In this document: piece after piece, positions 43,826 to 52,332 of the stretch | Layout of the letters: each line of letters begins with the position of its first letter | Numbering within the stretch: the stretch's first letter is position 1 | DNA from: Olleya sediminilitoris | Lineage (GTDB): Bacteria > Bacteroidota > Bacteroidia > Flavobacteriales > Flavobacteriaceae | Reading direction: 5' to 3' | Length of the DNA stretch: 64,000 nt | Assembly: GCF_016785945.1 (NCBI RefSeq) | Contig: NZ_JAEMEF010000012.1 | Coordinates: forward strand, 1 to 64,000 | Position numbers and translations under genes: made by a program | The notes under the pieces: model-generated | Told to the model about the DNA's origin: nothing | The model's database searches: none | What the model saw: the letters and a program-made list of their open reading frames with translations, nothing else

Positions 43826-44599
43826 TTATTCGATGAAATGCACTATTTTTTGTAGGAATTCATCTTTATTTTCGATATATAGCATATGTCCACCATGTAA
43901 AAGCACAATATTTAAATCATTCATTCTCTTTAGTTTGGATAAGTCATTTGTTGATAAAATAGGATCATTAGTACCTGCAATTATTAATTTTTTACAGTTT
44001 AATTTAGAGAAAACGGAGGTTTTATCAGTTCTAATTTTCATGCCTTCTTGTGTAGCAACATAACCTTGAAGAGGTGTTTTTAAGGCTTCGTTTTTTATTA
44101 TTTCAATCTCTTTTTCAAATTGCTGTCGGTTGTTTTCGTAAAATAAATTACTAATTGACATGCTGACAAGGTTTTGGTAATTTGTTTTTGCGACTTGAAT
44201 GGCTCTGTTTCGGAGTTTAATACGGTCTTGGCTATCTGCAAATGGAGTGGAGTTTAATAAACATAGTCCTTTTAACGCATCTGGCTTTTTTTCGGCGAAA
44301 GCCAAAGCAACATATCCACCTAGAGAATGCCCAATAATTGTTGAGGTTTTAATTTTTAAATGAATTAAAACCGCATCTACTGCATCTGCAAAATTAGACA
44401 TTGTGTGTATGTATCCTAAACAACCTGTTAAACCATGACCTAATAAATCTATAGTAATTACTTGATTGCTTTTAGAAAGTGTTGCAACGGTTTGTGTCCA
44501 CATGGTGCTATTTTCTAGAAAACCGTGGAGTAAAACCACAGTTTCACCTTGTCCATATACTGAGTAAGAAATTGATATGCCTTTATAACTTAAAATCAT
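43826..44599 (-). CDS. Alpha/beta hydrolase
   Basis: 257 residues from ATG 44597-44599; a frame from TTG at 44606-44608 adds three residues that lie in the -7 box. Visible: oxyanion region LLHGFLEN, DLLGHGLT, nucleophile elbow GHSLGGY with Ser, LIIAGTNDPIL with Asp and HGGHMLYIE with His, the full catalytic triad. Esterase or thioester hydrolase of unknown substrate; no signal peptide, so cytoplasmic. Confidence 0.85.
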   Translation of the reverse strand: MILSYKGISISYSVYGQGETVVLLHGFLENSTMWTQTVATLSKSNQVITIDLLGHGLTGCLGYIHTMSNFADAVDAVLIHLKIKTSTIIGHSLGGYVALAFAEKKPDALKGLCLLNSTPFADSQDRIKLRNRAIQVAKTNYQNLVSMSISNLFYENNRQQFEKEIEIIKNEALKTPLQGYVATQEGMKIRTDKTSVFSKLNCKKLIIAGTNDPILSTNDLSKLKRMNDLNIVLLHGGHMLYIENKDEFLQKIVHFIE

Positions 44600-44605
44600 A
44601 GTTTG

Positions 44606-44613
44606 CAAAGATA
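44606..44613 (-). promoter_or_regulatory. Alpha/beta hydrolase -7 element
   Basis: Minus-strand TAtcTTTG (complement of 44606-44613) ends six bases before the ATG at 44599, so a leaderless transcript is expected, as for thiL. Confidence 0.5.
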
Positions 44614-44657
44614 GGTTATGTAGTAATTTTAGTGTGTGGTTTTGGTTGTGGATTTAC

Positions 44658-44665
44658 TATATTTG
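44658..44665 (+). promoter_or_regulatory. Serine hydrolase -7 element
   Basis: TAtaTTTG at 44658-44665, 30 nt before the ATG at 44696. It lies inside the longer frame that begins at 44636, which argues for the downstream start. Confidence 0.5.
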
Positions 44666-44695
44666 GTATCCTTCATTTTAATTTTTAAAAGAAAT

Positions 44696-46243
44696 ATGAA
44701 ATTTGCACCTATCCTTTATGTTATTGCTTGTCTAAGTTGTCTTACTTTAAGTGCTCAGGTTGAAGAGCAGAAATTAGATCAGCTTATTGAAAATACTTTG
44801 AAAACTTTTGAGGTTCCTGGTATTTCTGTAGGTGTTATTAAAGACGGAAAAATTGTGTACGCCAAAGGTCATGGTGTGCGTGCACTGTATAATAATAAAC
44901 CAATGGATGATAATACTTTAGTTGGTGTGGCTTCTAATAGTAAAGGGTTTACTTGTTTTGCTTTAGCTATGTTAGTGGATCAAGGAAAACTTAGTTGGGA
45001 TGACAAAGTTAGACAGCATATTCCGGAATTTAAATTAAAAGATGCTTGGGTTACAGAGCAGTTTACTGTAAGAGATTTAGTAACCCATAGAAGCGGAATG
45101 GGACTTGGTGCTGGTGACTTAATGTTTTTTCCGGAAGCAGATTTTAAGGTTGAAGATGTGATTAGTAATGTTGGTTATTTAGATGCTGAAAGCTCTTTTA
45201 GAAGTCAGTTTGCTTATAATAACAATATGTTTATTATTGCTGGAGAGGTTTTAAAGCGTGTTAGTGGTTTGTCTTGGGAAGAGTTTATTGAAACCAAAAT
45301 TATGAAACCAGTAGGAATGCTAAATAGTAAAGCGTCTTATAATCGTGTTAGCGATAAATCAAATATTATTGAAGCACATACTTTTGCTGATGGTAAATTA
45401 AAACAAATACCACATGATTGGAGTCCAACAGCTAATCCTGCTGGAGGAATTGTAAGTAATGTTAATGATATGCTGACTTGGGCTGAGTTTTTAATGAATG
45501 ATGCTGTGACTAAAAATGGTGAGCGTCTATTATCTGAAGCTCAATTTTATGAGCTTTGGCAATTGCAAACACCTTTAAAAGTTAGTAAAAATGACAGTTA
45601 TAATTCTAATTTTAAAGGTTATGGGTTAGGATGGTTTGTAACAGACGTTAAAGGAGGTTATAAACAAGTATATCATACAGGTGGTTTGTTGGGTACAGTG
45701 ACTCAGTTTACTATGATTCCGGATTTGGATTTGGCAATTGTAGTATTAACTAACCAAATGAATGGTTCAGCGTTTACAACAATAACAAATACTATTAAGG
45801 ATAGTTATTTAGGTTACAAAAACCGTAATTGGTTACAAATATTAGGTAAGAGTAATGCTGGTTGGTATAAATATAATGATAGTATTAAAACTGAAGTTTT
45901 TAATCAAGTTTCTAAAATGAAAAACAATAATGTCATACCTAAACCCTCTACTATTACAGGTACATATAAAGATGCTTGGTTTGGTGATATTGTTTTATCA
46001 AAAAACGGAAACGACCTTGTAATTGAGTCTCAAAAATCTGCTACATTAAAAGGGAAGTTGTTACCTTATAATGCGACTACATTTGTTGTAAAATGGAATA
46101 ACAGAAGTTATGATGCGGATTGTTTCATACAATTTGTTTTTAATGAAAAAGGGCAAGCAGTAAGCGCGACGTTAAAGCCAATAGCTCCAATAACAGATTT
46201 TAGCTTTGATTTTGAAGATTTAAAACTAATTAAACAAGACTAA
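44696..46243 (+). CDS. Exported serine hydrolase (class C beta-lactamase fold)
   Basis: 515 residues. The start at 44696 gives a signal peptide (MKFAPILYVIACLSCLTLSA); a frame from 44636 adds 20 residues and would begin upstream of the -7 element. Active-site motifs of the penicillin-binding protein/class C fold: SxxK as Ser 80-Asn-Ser-Lys 83 (VASNSKGF), YxN as Tyr 174-Asn-Asn 176 (AYNNNMF) and HTGG near 350. The extra C-terminal region (about 400-515) resembles DUF3471 of such hydrolases. Peptidase or esterase activity is likely; no beta-lactam activity should be assumed. Confidence 0.85.
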   Translation: MKFAPILYVIACLSCLTLSAQVEEQKLDQLIENTLKTFEVPGISVGVIKDGKIVYAKGHGVRALYNNKPMDDNTLVGVASNSKGFTCFALAMLVDQGKLSWDDKVRQHIPEFKLKDAWVTEQFTVRDLVTHRSGMGLGAGDLMFFPEADFKVEDVISNVGYLDAESSFRSQFAYNNNMFIIAGEVLKRVSGLSWEEFIETKIMKPVGMLNSKASYNRVSDKSNIIEAHTFADGKLKQIPHDWSPTANPAGGIVSNVNDMLTWAEFLMNDAVTKNGERLLSEAQFYELWQLQTPLKVSKNDSYNSNFKGYGLGWFVTDVKGGYKQVYHTGGLLGTVTQFTMIPDLDLAIVVLTNQMNGSAFTTITNTIKDSYLGYKNRNWLQILGKSNAGWYKYNDSIKTEVFNQVSKMKNNNVIPKPSTITGTYKDAWFGDIVLSKNGNDLVIESQKSATLKGKLLPYNATTFVVKWNNRSYDADCFIQFVFNEKGQAVSATLKPIAPITDFSFDFEDLKLIKQD

Positions 46244-46245
46244 TT

Positions 46246-47532
46246 TTGAATAATACGAAAGACCTTTTAATAACAAGCTTTGCTTTGTTCTCTCTTTTTT
46301 TTGGAGCTGGAAATTTATTGTTACCACCTTTATTAGGATATAATGCTGGCGAAGATTGGTTTTGGGTTACTTTAGGTTTTGTTATTACAGCTGTAGCAAT
46401 CCCTATTATTGGTATTTATGCGCATGCTAAATTACAAGGTACTTTGTATGATTTTGGTAAAAAAGTATCTCCTCTTTTTAGTTTGGTGTATTGTATATTA
46501 ATTTATGTTATTGCAGTAGCTATACCTTCTCCACGTACTGCAGCAGCGACACATGAGATTGCTATACATCCTAATTTTGGGACATCTCCGCTTTTAACAA
46601 GTAGTATTTATTTTGCTTTGGTTTTAGTTTTTGCGCTTAACCGTTCTAAAATACTTGATGTTATAGGTAAATATTTAACCCCTTTTATTGTTTTAATATT
46701 ACTATTAGTTATTGGTATAGGTTTGTTTAATGCACAAATGGATATTAGTAATTCTAGTTTTGATACACCAATAGTAGATGGGATTTTGGAAGGTTATCAA
46801 ACCTTTGATGCTATTGCAGCAGTTGTAGTTGGCGCAGTAATTATAATTTCAATAAATATAAAATCTAACCAGTCTTTTGAGTATAAAAAAGACTTAATAA
46901 AAAAGTCAGGTGTTATTGCTGGTTTAGGTTTGTTTGTTATTTATGCTGGTTTGATTGCTGTAGGAGCATTTTACGGTTCAGAAATAGAATTAAATAGTGG
47001 ACTAAGTAATGATGTCCAACGTGCAGACTTATTAATAGGTATTAGTTCTAAAGCTTTAGGTAGTTTTGGTTACAGTATTTTAAGTGTGTTAATTGCTTTA
47101 GCTTGTTTTACTACAGCTGTAGGTATAGTCACAGGAGCTGCAGATTATTTTAAAGGATTATTACATAACTCTCAAACCGTTTATGTTATTACTGCAGTTT
47201 TAGCGTCTGTATTTGGAGTAATAGTAGGGCAATTGGATTTTAATGATATTATTGTAATTGCATTACCAGTATTGTTATTTATTTATCCAATTACTATTGT
47301 TTTAATTATATTAAATGCTATGCCTGACAAATACACTTCGTCACTAGTCTTTAAAGTTGTTGTGTTGTTAACGTTTTTGTTTAGTATAACTGATGTTTTA
47401 GGGTTTTTAAGCCCTTCAGATACATTATCTATTATTGTTGACTATATTCCATTTGCTAAGCATAGTTTAGGATGGGTTTTACCTGCTTGTATTGGCTTAA
47501 TTTTAACTAATTTGAAAACTCAAAAATCTTGA
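46246..47532 (+). CDS. brnQ: Branched-chain amino acid cation symporter BrnQ-like
   Basis: 428 residues with 12 hydrophobic helices, inner membrane. The family start NNTKDLLITSFALFSLFFGAGNL fits the N terminus, followed by the LLGYNAGEDWFW-type conserved block. The start codon is TTG at 46246; no ATG lies nearby in frame, and the next residues match the family N terminus, so TTG is the likely initiation codon. Two nucleotides after the serine hydrolase stop, so the two may be cotranscribed. Confidence 0.9.
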   Translation: MNNTKDLLITSFALFSLFFGAGNLLLPPLLGYNAGEDWFWVTLGFVITAVAIPIIGIYAHAKLQGTLYDFGKKVSPLFSLVYCILIYVIAVAIPSPRTAAATHEIAIHPNFGTSPLLTSSIYFALVLVFALNRSKILDVIGKYLTPFIVLILLLVIGIGLFNAQMDISNSSFDTPIVDGILEGYQTFDAIAAVVVGAVIIISINIKSNQSFEYKKDLIKKSGVIAGLGLFVIYAGLIAVGAFYGSEIELNSGLSNDVQRADLLIGISSKALGSFGYSILSVLIALACFTTAVGIVTGAADYFKGLLHNSQTVYVITAVLASVFGVIVGQLDFNDIIVIALPVLLFIYPITIVLIILNAMPDKYTSSLVFKVVVLLTFLFSITDVLGFLSPSDTLSIIVDYIPFAKHSLGWVLPACIGLILTNLKTQKS

Positions 47533-47559
47533 TTTTTTTAAGTTGATTTGTTAATTTTG
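47529..47559 (+). promoter_or_regulatory. Promoter of the 47588 gene
   Basis: TTG at 47529-47531, 20-nt spacer, TAatTTTG at 47552-47559, 28 nt before the start. Both boxes and the spacing agree with the Bacteroidetes consensus. The TTG overlaps the end of brnQ. Confidence 0.78.
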
Positions 47560-47587
47560 TGACATTCATTTATTTTAAATTTAAGCT

Positions 47588-47941
47588 ATGAAAAATTTTA
47601 TTTTCACTTTAGTATTTTCAGTTTTTACCTTCATGTCTTTTGGTCAAAACACTCCAAAAGTTGGTGATCAACTAGTTGTTAAATCACCTAAAGCAGAAAG
47701 TTACAAATATGTAGATTTTCCTAAGTTAAATATTTTAGTAAAACGTGGTCAGTTAGCAAGTTATAATGCTGTTATAGATCAGGTTGTGGTTGTAGATCAA
47801 GTCATAGAACTAAATTATAATACCACTACTGTTGTTTTAAAAATGAAAGATGAATCTAAATTTTTCAATCTTTATAAAACAGTAAAAGCAAATTATAATA
47901 AAGCAATCGAATCAGGTGAATTGGTTGTACTTAAACAATAA
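47588..47941 (+). CDS. Small exported protein, unknown function
   Basis: 117 residues with a signal peptide (MKNFIFTLVFSVFTFMSFGQ). The mature part is beta-rich (VGDQLVVKSPKAESYKYVDF, VIDQVVVVDQVIELNYNTTT) with a helical, lysine-rich tail. No family is recognised. It has its own consensus promoter, ends directly against the convergent gene at 47942, and may be well expressed. Confidence 0.6.
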   Translation: MKNFIFTLVFSVFTFMSFGQNTPKVGDQLVVKSPKAESYKYVDFPKLNILVKRGQLASYNAVIDQVVVVDQVIELNYNTTTVVLKMKDESKFFNLYKTVKANYNKAIESGELVVLKQ

Positions 47942-48598
47942 TTAGTTTTTTAAGTTTTTAATAACTGAAAATGCTTTGTCTACGACGTGGTCTTCTACTA
48001 AAACAGTAAACTCGTTTGTAGTAGATACTACTTCATAAATTGGTATGTTTTCCCAAGCCAAACGTTTAAATATCTGATAGTATAATCCCGATATCTTTGA
48101 GTTATCCTTTGGTAAACGCACACTTATTGCAGACAAGCTTTCTTGTAATCCAATTTGATGTTCGTTAGCAAAACATTTGGTAACAACTTTCTTTTCCGAA
48201 CTTGATATAATTATATTGCTTTCATAAATACCTCGTGTAAAAGCGTAAAAAATATCCTTATCAGTTTCGACTTGCTCTAAAATTTTAGTGTGACTCTGTA
48301 TTAATGTTTCAGAATTCTGAAATGTAAAATCACTCAAGTTAGAGCGTACAGTAATATCTCCTAATTTTTGCAATGTGCTTTTTAGTTTTAGCGAGTGTCG
48401 TAACGTATTAGGTGTGTTGTATCGTCTTAATGCCATCATGATGGCTCCAGACTTAACAGGTTTACGTAACATAGCACTAATTGGAGCGTTAAGTTCTTCT
48501 GCTAACGCAGAGTAGTTAATAATACTTCGGGATAATGCTTCTTCTAGAAAAGGTTGGGTAATTAATATGTCTTCAACACAAGATGCTATTGTTTTCAT
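47942..48598 (-). CDS. ACT-like-domain protein divergent from aspartate kinase
   Basis: 218 residues, no signal. The N-terminal part is helical (YSALAEELNAPISAMLRKPVKSGAIMMALRRYN), with a basic segment that could contact DNA or RNA. The C-terminal half has two ACT-like strands (LQESLSAISVRLPKDNSKISG, NIPIYEVVSTTNEFTVLVED) similar in form to those of aspartate kinase. It is divergent from aspartate kinase with 112 nt between the starts. A ligand-sensing regulator of the neighbouring kinase is plausible but unproven. Confidence 0.55.
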   Translation of the reverse strand: MKTIASCVEDILITQPFLEEALSRSIINYSALAEELNAPISAMLRKPVKSGAIMMALRRYNTPNTLRHSLKLKSTLQKLGDITVRSNLSDFTFQNSETLIQSHTKILEQVETDKDIFYAFTRGIYESNIIISSSEKKVVTKCFANEHQIGLQESLSAISVRLPKDNSKISGLYYQIFKRLAWENIPIYEVVSTTNEFTVLVEDHVVDKAFSVIKNLKN

Positions 48599-48710
48599 AA
48601 ACGTATTTTTGTTAATTATTTAACAATTTGTGTAAAAGTAGTACAATTTTTTCATTTTTATGGGTTTCAGTGTGTTGCTCACTAATTTTACGCTATAAAA
48701 AAGAAATAAT

Positions 48711-50039
48711 ATGTTGGTATTAAAATTTGGAGGTACATCTGTTGGGTCAATAAAAAACATGATTAATGTTAAAAATATCATTAATGATGGACAAAAAAAA
48801 ATAGTCGTACTATCTGCAATGTCAGGAACAACAAACACTTTGGTTAGTCTGTCTGAAGATATTAAAAACGGTAATTTTGATCAAGCTTTGGCTACCATTA
48901 CTTCACTTAGAGCAAATTATGATACTACGATAAATGCATTAATAACTAACCCAGAAATTTATAAATCTGTTTTTGTTTACGTTAGTAATGTGTTTAATAC
49001 ATTAGAAGCTTCTATTAATAAACTTCATACGACTTTACTTTATAATCAAATTGTCGCTCAAGGCGAATTGCTGTCTACTTATATTTTTAACGCTTACTTA
49101 CAACAAGAAAACATTAATGCAGCATTATTGCCTGCTTTAGATTTTATGCGAATTGATAAAACTAACGAACCAGATAATTTTTACATTCAACAAAATTTAG
49201 ATAGAGTTATTGCTGAAAAACCTGATGCGCAAATTTATATTACACAAGGTTTTATATGTCGAAATGCTGAAGGAGAAGTTAGTAATTTACAACGTGGAGG
49301 AAGCGATTATACAGCAACCATAATTGGAGCTGTTGTTAAAGCAGAAGAAGTACAAATTTGGACTGATATAGACGGTTTTCATAACAACGATCCTAGATAT
49401 GTTGATAATACACAGGCAATATCTAATTTGTCTTTTGATGAGTCTGCAGAGTTGGCTTATTTTGGAGCTAAAATATTGCATCCTCAAACCGTAATGCCAG
49501 TGAGTGCTTTTGATATTCCTGTAAGATTAAAAAACACCATGTCACCAGATGCACATGGTACGTTAATAACTAATCAAGTACATGGTGAAGGTATAAAAGC
49601 AATAGCAGCTAAAGATGGTATAACAGCAATAAAAATTAAGTCTGTAAGGATGTTATTGGCTCATGGGTTTTTAAAGAAAGTTTTTGAGATTTTTGAGCGT
49701 TATGAAACCTCAATAGATATGATTACAACCTCAGAAATTGCTGTCTCGTTAACTATTGATGACACGACGCATCTAGAAGCAATTGTTGAAGAGTTAGAGC
49801 GTTTTGCTTTAGTTGAGGTTGATGATTATATGAGCATAGTTTGTTTAGTTGGTAACGCAATTATTTATCACGCAGATACACCAAATTTATTTCAAGTTTT
49901 ACAAGATGTTAATGTAAGAATGATCTCTTATGGAGGAAGTAATAATAATATCTCCTTATTAATTAATACTAGTGATAAATTAGAAACATTACAAAAACTA
50001 CAGCGTTATGTTTTTGAAAACGGCAGCGTATTGGTGTAA
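48711..50039 (+). CDS. lysC: Aspartate kinase
   Basis: 442 residues. The kinase domain starts MLVLKFGGTSVG, continues with VVLSAMSGTTNTL and has LQRGGSDYTATIIGAVVKAEEVQIWTDIDG, the ATP/aspartate site. Two ACT-type regions follow (SIDMITTSEIAVSLTID and VRMISYGGSNNNISLLIN), typical feedback sites for lysine or threonine. It makes aspartyl phosphate for lysine, threonine and methionine synthesis. A terminator follows. Which amino acid inhibits it cannot be read here; the symbol is by function only. Confidence 0.88.
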   Translation: MLVLKFGGTSVGSIKNMINVKNIINDGQKKIVVLSAMSGTTNTLVSLSEDIKNGNFDQALATITSLRANYDTTINALITNPEIYKSVFVYVSNVFNTLEASINKLHTTLLYNQIVAQGELLSTYIFNAYLQQENINAALLPALDFMRIDKTNEPDNFYIQQNLDRVIAEKPDAQIYITQGFICRNAEGEVSNLQRGGSDYTATIIGAVVKAEEVQIWTDIDGFHNNDPRYVDNTQAISNLSFDESAELAYFGAKILHPQTVMPVSAFDIPVRLKNTMSPDAHGTLITNQVHGEGIKAIAAKDGITAIKIKSVRMLLAHGFLKKVFEIFERYETSIDMITTSEIAVSLTIDDTTHLEAIVEELERFALVEVDDYMSIVCLVGNAIIYHADTPNLFQVLQDVNVRMISYGGSNNNISLLINTSDKLETLQKLQRYVFENGSVLV

Positions 50040-50044
50040 AATAA

Positions 50045-50071
50045 AAAAGCGAACTTATTAAGTTCGCTTTT
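50045..50071 (+). terminator. Intrinsic terminator of the aspartate kinase gene
   Basis: 12-bp stem AAAAGCGAACTT (50045-50056) with AAGTTCGCTTTT (50060-50071), loop of three bases, partly ending in T-run. Also able to serve the convergent peroxiredoxin gene. Confidence 0.85.
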
Positions 50072-50094
50072 CTATTAAAAATTAAATGTATTTT

Positions 50095-50745
50095 TTACGA
50101 TAGCTTTTTTAAAGCTTCAATAATTTCTTCAGGTTCTGAGCGTGTTCTGTAATCTACATTTACATAGTTCCATTTTACTAAGCCATCTTGACCTATTATA
50201 AAAGTTGCAGGAATAGGTAAAACACTACCGTTGCCATTATTGATTTTTTTCAAATCAAGGTTTCTGTCTACTCGCATGTGGTCCATTAAAAAATCTGGTA
50301 CTTTCCATGCTACACCATAACTTGAAGCTACTTTTGCATCCTGATCAGATAAAACAATAAAGTCCATATTGTTTATGTCGTTTTCAGTCAATGATCCATC
50401 AGGTGCTTCAGGGCTTATAGCAACCAATGTTGCACCTAAAGCATGAATATCCTTTAATCTAGCTTGTAACGCTCTAAGTTGTAAATTACAATAAGGACAC
50501 CAACTACCACGATAAAAAGTAACAACAACTGGACCTTGATTTAATAAATTTGATAAACTAGTTTGGTCGCCTTTAGGATCTGGAAGATTAAATTCAGGAG
50601 CTTTTGTGTTTATCTTTAAAGCATCTTTGCCTTGTTCAAAAGCTTTTGCTTGTTTTATAATGTCATCAACACCTTTCATAAATTCAGGATTGTTTTTTCG
50701 TCCTGATTCAATTTTTGCGTCTGTTTGCTCTTTAAGTGTCTTCAT
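50095..50745 (-). CDS. AhpC/TSA-family peroxiredoxin
   Basis: 216 residues without signal peptide. Thioredoxin-fold core with GSWCPYCNLQLRALQ, where Cys 83 and Cys 86 form a CxxC site, and VVVTFYRG before it; PIPATFIIGQDGLVKWNYV near the end. The paired Cys make it the PRX-like 2 type that reduces peroxides with a thiol partner. Length is longer than plain AhpC because of a charged N-terminal extension (about 1-48). Cytoplasmic; oxidative defence is inferred. Confidence 0.85.
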   Translation of the reverse strand: MKTLKEQTDAKIESGRKNNPEFMKGVDDIIKQAKAFEQGKDALKINTKAPEFNLPDPKGDQTSLSNLLNQGPVVVTFYRGSWCPYCNLQLRALQARLKDIHALGATLVAISPEAPDGSLTENDINNMDFIVLSDQDAKVASSYGVAWKVPDFLMDHMRVDRNLDLKKINNGNGSVLPIPATFIIGQDGLVKWNYVNVDYRTRSEPEEIIEALKKLS

Positions 50746-50778
50746 CTTGTGTTTAAATTGTGGTAATTTTAAAATTTA

Positions 50779-50804
50779 AAAAGCGAGCTTTGAGGCTCGC
50801 TTTT
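50779..50804 (-). terminator. Intrinsic terminator of the aminopeptidase gene
   Basis: AAAAGCGAGC (50779-50788) with GCTCGCTTTT (50795-50804), six-base loop. On the minus strand the stem follows the aminopeptidase stop (50819) and ends in T. Confidence 0.85.
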
Positions 50805-50818
50805 CAATGTAAATTGTA

Positions 50819-52114
50819 TTATGACTTATTCATTAGGTCTTCAATTTCTTCTACTTCAATAGGTATGTTACGCATTAAATTAAATGGTTCTCCTGTTTTT
50901 TGGATAACCACATCATCTTCTAGTCTAATACCAAATCCTTCATCAGGAATATAAATTCCAGGTTCAACTGTAAAAACATTATTAGCTTGCATTGGTTCTG
51001 TTAAAATACCATAGTCATGCGTGTCTAATCCCATATGGTGAGATGTACCATGCATAAAGTATTTTTTATAAGCAGGCCAATCTGGATTTTCGTTTTGTAC
51101 ATCTGCTTTATCTAATAGGCCCAATCCTAAAAGTTCACTAGTCATTAATTTACCAACTTCTACGTGGTAATCTTTCCAAATAGTTCCAGGAATTAACATT
51201 TTGGTAGCTGCATTTTTAACTCTTAAAACAGCGTTGTAAACCTCTTTTTGTCTGTCGTTAAAACGTCCAGAAACAGGTATGGTGCGTGTCATGTCACTTG
51301 CATAATTAGCATATTCTGCTCCTGCATCGATTAAAATTAAATCGCCAGCTTTACACTCTTGATTGTTTTCTATATAATGTAATACATTAGCGTTGTTACC
51401 AGAACCTACAATTGGTGTGTATGAAAAACCTTTAGAACGGTTATTTAAAAACTCATGCATAAACTCGGCTTCAATATTATATTCCATAACGCCAGGTTTA
51501 ACAAAATTTAAAACACGTCTAAAACCTTTGTTTGTAATCTCGCAAGCGGTTTGGATTAAATCTAGTTCTATTTGATCTTTTACAGATCTTAAACGTTGTA
51601 AAATTGGGTTGCTTTTAGCAACACTATGTGCAGGATATTTATTTTTCAGCCATTTACTAAAACGATCTTCTCTGGTTTGGGTTTCTACATTGGCTCTGTA
51701 ATGTTCATTAGTGTTGATGTAAACCGTTTCGGCTTGTGTCATCATTTCAAATACTACTTTTTCTAGGTCTTGTAGCCAGTATACGGTTTCAATTCCGCTA
51801 GTTTTTAATGCTGCTTCTTTAGTTAATTTTTCACCTTCCCAAACAGCAATGTGCTCATTGGTTTCTTTTAAAAATAAAACTTCTCTGTTTTTTGGGTTTG
51901 GACAATCAGGAAACAAGACTAAAACGCTTTCTTCTTGGTCAACACCACTTAGGTAAAAGATGTCTCTGTGTTGTTGAAAAGGCATTGTGCTGTCTGCACT
52001 AATTGGGTAAATATCGTTTGAATTAAAAAAAGCAATACTTTTTGGCTTCATTTGAGAAGCAAAGTTTTTACGGTTTTTTATAAAAAGAGCGGAGTCTATT
52101 TGGTGATATTTCAT
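50819..52114 (-). CDS. pepP: Xaa-Pro aminopeptidase
   Basis: 431 residues from ATG 52112-52114; a frame from 52237 adds 41 residues unlike the family. The N-terminal domain (about 1-170) has FYLSGVDQEESVLVLFPD. The creatinase-fold metallopeptidase domain has LILIDAGAEYANYASDMTRTI with the metal-binding Asp pair, HGTSHHMGLDTHDYG with metal-binding and active-site His, then FTVEPGIYIPDEGFGIRLEDDVV. Removes N-terminal residues preceding proline; Mn-dependent, cytoplasmic. Length is usual for PepP. Confidence 0.9.
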   Translation of the reverse strand: MKYHQIDSALFIKNRKNFASQMKPKSIAFFNSNDIYPISADSTMPFQQHRDIFYLSGVDQEESVLVLFPDCPNPKNREVLFLKETNEHIAVWEGEKLTKEAALKTSGIETVYWLQDLEKVVFEMMTQAETVYINTNEHYRANVETQTREDRFSKWLKNKYPAHSVAKSNPILQRLRSVKDQIELDLIQTACEITNKGFRRVLNFVKPGVMEYNIEAEFMHEFLNNRSKGFSYTPIVGSGNNANVLHYIENNQECKAGDLILIDAGAEYANYASDMTRTIPVSGRFNDRQKEVYNAVLRVKNAATKMLIPGTIWKDYHVEVGKLMTSELLGLGLLDKADVQNENPDWPAYKKYFMHGTSHHMGLDTHDYGILTEPMQANNVFTVEPGIYIPDEGFGIRLEDDVVIQKTGEPFNLMRNIPIEVEEIEDLMNKS

Positions 52115-52183
52115 AAGGAAAAATATAGTTTTTTTATTTCCACAGTAGTGAAAAAAACATTGATAAAATGAAGTTATAAAATT

Positions 52184-52198
52184 TTCCGTCAAGCGGAA
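52184..52198. repeat. TTCCGTCAAGCGGAA dispersed palindrome, intergenic copy
   Basis: Exact copy of the 15-mer seen at 8510-8524, here in the 218-bp gap between divergent pepP and the beta-propeller gene. The core recurs inside the beta-propeller gene at 53185-53197. Confidence 0.6.
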
Positions 52199-52332
52199 AT
52201 TATAATTAGTTGTAAAAATAAGAACTTTAAAATACATAAGTTATAAAAGCATCTTAAAATCTATCCTGATTTAATTATTTGCTTGTTACTATTTACTTTT
52301 ATCTGTATCTTCAAACCTTATAAAATTCAACC

